Positions 62,345 through 64,000 of a stretch of DNA of 64,000 nt are shown piece by piece; position 1 is the first letter of the stretch; every line of letters begins with the position of its first letter. The DNA is from Terriglobales bacterium (GTDB taxonomy: Bacteria > Acidobacteriota > Terriglobia > Terriglobales > Acidobacteriaceae): assembly GCA_025936825.1 (NCBI GenBank), contig JAICSO010000017.1:1-64000 (forward strand). The letters are read 5' to 3'. The translations under genes and the position numbers were made by a program. The notes beneath the pieces are model-generated. The model searched no databases. It saw nothing but the letters and a program-made list of their open reading frames with translations, and had not been told where the DNA came from.

Positions 62345-62782
62345 ATGAGACCAAGGAAGACTCAGAACCCAGCCGATGCCGATCCGCTCTTGCGCATCGG
62401 GGACGCGGCCCTCCATTTAGGGATCAGCGTCCCCACCATTAAGCAGTGGATCTATCGTAAGAAGATCCGCAGCATCCAGACCGCGGGCGGTCATCATCGG
62501 ATTCCCCAGAGCGAAGTCGATCGTTACCTGTATCGCACCCGTGGCAAGACCGAAGTGGAACGTATTGACCTGATTCGCCACGTGAGCGGACGTAACCAAC
62601 TGGTGGGCCGGATCGAGGAAGTGCGCATCAGCGGGTTGATGGCGGAAGTAAGCATGTCGATCGGGAACCAGAGAATAACCTCGATCATCACGGCCCGTTC
62701 GGCTCGCGAGATGCACCTGACAGCCGGCCAAACAGCCGCAGCTCTGATCAAAGCCACCGAGGTGATGATCCTCCGGGTCTAA
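62345..62782 (+). CDS. HTH-TOBE (molybdate-binding type) regulator
   Basis: The 145-residue product joins an excisionase/MerR-like helix-turn-helix (LRIGDAALHLGISVPTIKQW, then TAGGHHRIPQSEVDRYL, residues about 15-63) to a Mop/TOBE domain (SGRNQLVGRIEEVRISGLMA, then ITSIITARSAREMHLTAGQT and ALIKATEVMIL, about 80-144). Mop domains bind molybdate or tungstate, so it is a probable molybdate-sensing regulator. Targets may be the divergent outer-membrane gene or the downstream porin. Confidence 0.85.
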   Translation: MRPRKTQNPADADPLLRIGDAALHLGISVPTIKQWIYRKKIRSIQTAGGHHRIPQSEVDRYLYRTRGKTEVERIDLIRHVSGRNQLVGRIEEVRISGLMAEVSMSIGNQRITSIITARSAREMHLTAGQTAAALIKATEVMILRV

Positions 62783-63184
62783 AGCAGGGGCGCCGTTACT
62801 TTGGGCATCTCGGAGCTGGCGACTTCTTGCATTTACGATTGTGGTGACCGGAAGTCCAAGGTCGCGTCCTCTGTGCGGTTGCCACGCTGCTGCAGTGCTC
62901 GCCATCGGTTCAGGTGCTGAAAACGCCTGAATTCACGACGATTCACCAATCTGTGACCGTAGATTCATCGAATTTTAAACGGAGCCTCGCTAATCTAAGG
63001 CTTCGCGGAGAGTTCTAGAATCGTCGTTCAAGCTTCAGGAACGACGAGTGTCTTTGAAGCTGTGAATCGTTTTGGCGGGGCGCATCGCCGAAAGCCTTTC
63101 AGTTGGGGCTCTACAGCCATGCGGCGTCACTGATTTCAAGAAGTGCAGTAGTGTCCTATCTACCTTTTCGAGGAGATCACAAAG
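62783..63184 (+). other. Long structured leader upstream of the porin
   Basis: No gene is supported. A perfect 9-bp stem TCGTCGTTC/GAACGACGA (63021-63029 and 63039-63047) is followed by GGCG...CGCC (63078-63093) and further GC-rich pairs up to about 63130. GAGGAG (63169-63174) before the porin ATG is its Shine-Dalgarno. A regulatory 5' UTR is possible; no known riboswitch class was recognised. Confidence 0.5.
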
Positions 63185-64000
63185 ATGAAGCGAGTAACAG
63201 CTTTGGCGCTGGCCCTCACCCTGATGGGCGTGTTCCCGGCGGCGCAGGCTCAACAGGGTACAACGGCTACCAAGAGCACGCGAAAGAAGACGGCGCCGTC
63301 GACAAGCAATGCCGCCATCGCCGCGCAGTTGAGCGAATTGAAGCAAGCGCTGGATGCGCAGCAGCAACAAATCAAGCAGTTGAGCGATCAGTTGCAGAGC
63401 CGCGACCAGCAGATTCAGCAGTTACAGCAAAACCTTCAGCAGAGCCAGAGCGCTGCCTCGCAGGCTGAGAGCAAGGCTGATGCTGCGGCTTCCCAAAGCG
63501 CAAAGCAGGACGAGGCCGTCAACGCGCTACAGAGCGATGTCAAAGACTTGAAGCAGAACTCGACCAACACTGCTGTGGCGCTGCAGGAAACCCAGACTAA
63601 TGTGAAGAAGGAAGTGGAGAGCCCGACGGCAATTCACTACAAGGGAATTACCATCACGCCAGGCGGATTCGTGGCGGCTGAAACTGTGACCCGTCAGCGC
63701 GCCGCTGCTGCCGATATCAACACGCCCTTTACTGGAATTCCCTACACGGCGAATGCGCTTTCGCGAGTAGGCGAGACGAACCTGACCGCTCGCCAGAGTC
63801 GCTTAAGCCTCCTCGGCGAGAGCAAGATCGGCGACACCAAACTGACCGGCTACTGGGAAGCTGACTGGCTGGGCACTGGCGTCACCTCCAACAACCGCCA
63901 GAGCAATAGCTACGTTATGCGCCAGCGCGTCATCTTCGGCCAGATGGCATTTAAGAGCGGGCTGAGCGTAACGGCTGGCCAGATGTGGTCGCTGCTCACC
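63185..64000 (+). CDS. Coiled-coil outer-membrane porin-like protein (cut by window end)
   Basis: The frame is open from the ATG at 63185 to the end, 272 codons. A signal peptide (MKRVTALALALTLMGVFPAA) precedes a long Gln/Ala-rich coiled coil (residues about 45-135: QLSELKQALDAQQQQIKQLS and similar). From residue 150 a beta-rich porin-like part begins (YKGITITPGGFVAAETVTRQ, then TKLTGYWEADWLG, VIFGQMAFKSGLSVTAGQMW). Such coiled coils can span the periplasm. The substrate and C-terminus are unknown. Confidence 0.8.
   Translation, partial: MKRVTALALALTLMGVFPAAQAQQGTTATKSTRKKTAPSTSNAAIAAQLSELKQALDAQQQQIKQLSDQLQSRDQQIQQLQQNLQQSQSAASQAESKADAAASQSAKQDEAVNALQSDVKDLKQNSTNTAVALQETQTNVKKEVESPTAIHYKGITITPGGFVAAETVTRQRAAAADINTPFTGIPYTANALSRVGETNLTARQSRLSLLGESKIGDTKLTGYWEADWLGTGVTSNNRQSNSYVMRQRVIFGQMAFKSGLSVTAGQMWSLLT

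Overview
The window looks like a chromosomal segment of an acidobacterium (Acidobacteriota, most likely a Terriglobia/Koribacter-type lineage). This is inferred from three things: the large TonB-dependent receptor with an N-terminal carboxypeptidase-regulatory-like domain, the many GGTCCTTCG...AGGATGACA-type intergenic repeats, and the mix of SUF, group 3b hydrogenase, LarA-like and DinB-like genes. No rRNA, tRNA, CRISPR array, prophage or insertion sequence was seen.

Positions 1-18590 hold a complete S10-spc-alpha ribosomal supercluster on the plus strand: rpsJ, rplC, rplD, rplW, rplB, rpsS, rplV, rpsC, rplP, rpmC, rpsQ, rplN, rplX, rplE, rpsZ, rpsH, rplF, rplR, rpsE, rpmD, rplO, secY, adk, map, infA, rpmJ, rpsM, rpsK, rpsD, rpoA and rplQ, closed by a rho-independent terminator. 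Gene order is conventional, but the gaps are not. Most hold degenerate tandem repeats with an exact 7-nt period, usually as two complementary arms that would fold into long imperfect hairpins ending just before the next start codon. The heptamer differs from gap to gap. Other gaps hold a second, mosaic family of short REP-like hairpins. A truncated extra copy of the infA 5' end lies just upstream of infA.

Positions 18747-22653 carry a LarA-like nickel-pincer racemase homologue, a VOC-SpoIIE phosphatase fusion with a possible leaderless start, a GH75-like secreted protein and a small outer-membrane barrel. Positions 22998-29698 are a SUF iron-sulfur operon (Rrf2 regulator, sufB, sufC, sufD, sufS, sufU, sufT) with a promoter and a direct-repeat operator candidate. 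Positions 30076-35258 are a tightly overlapping group 3b [NiFe]-hydrogenase operon (beta, cNMP-domain protein, gamma, delta, alpha, maturation protease).

The rest is mostly housekeeping and envelope genes on both strands: GTP-PEPCK, a secreted metallophosphoesterase, ispG, two DinB-like proteins, MFS and APC transporters, a large secreted PIG-L deacetylase-like protein, mtaB, a receiver-only response regulator, a zinc-ribbon protein, rpsU, a TonB receptor, a gamma-carbonic anhydrase, hisS, two unknown overlapping small ORFs, a tandem pair of DUF1579-like secreted proteins, aspS, a methyltransferase, a cysteine-type ccmE, a phenol-degradation-type outer-membrane protein, an HTH-TOBE regulator, and a coiled-coil porin cut by the window end.

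The most unusual signal is the heptamer-periodic hairpin system. Its orientation follows transcription on both strands, several unrelated heptamer 'dialects' share the same period and placement, and the downstream arm often occupies the Shine-Dalgarno position.
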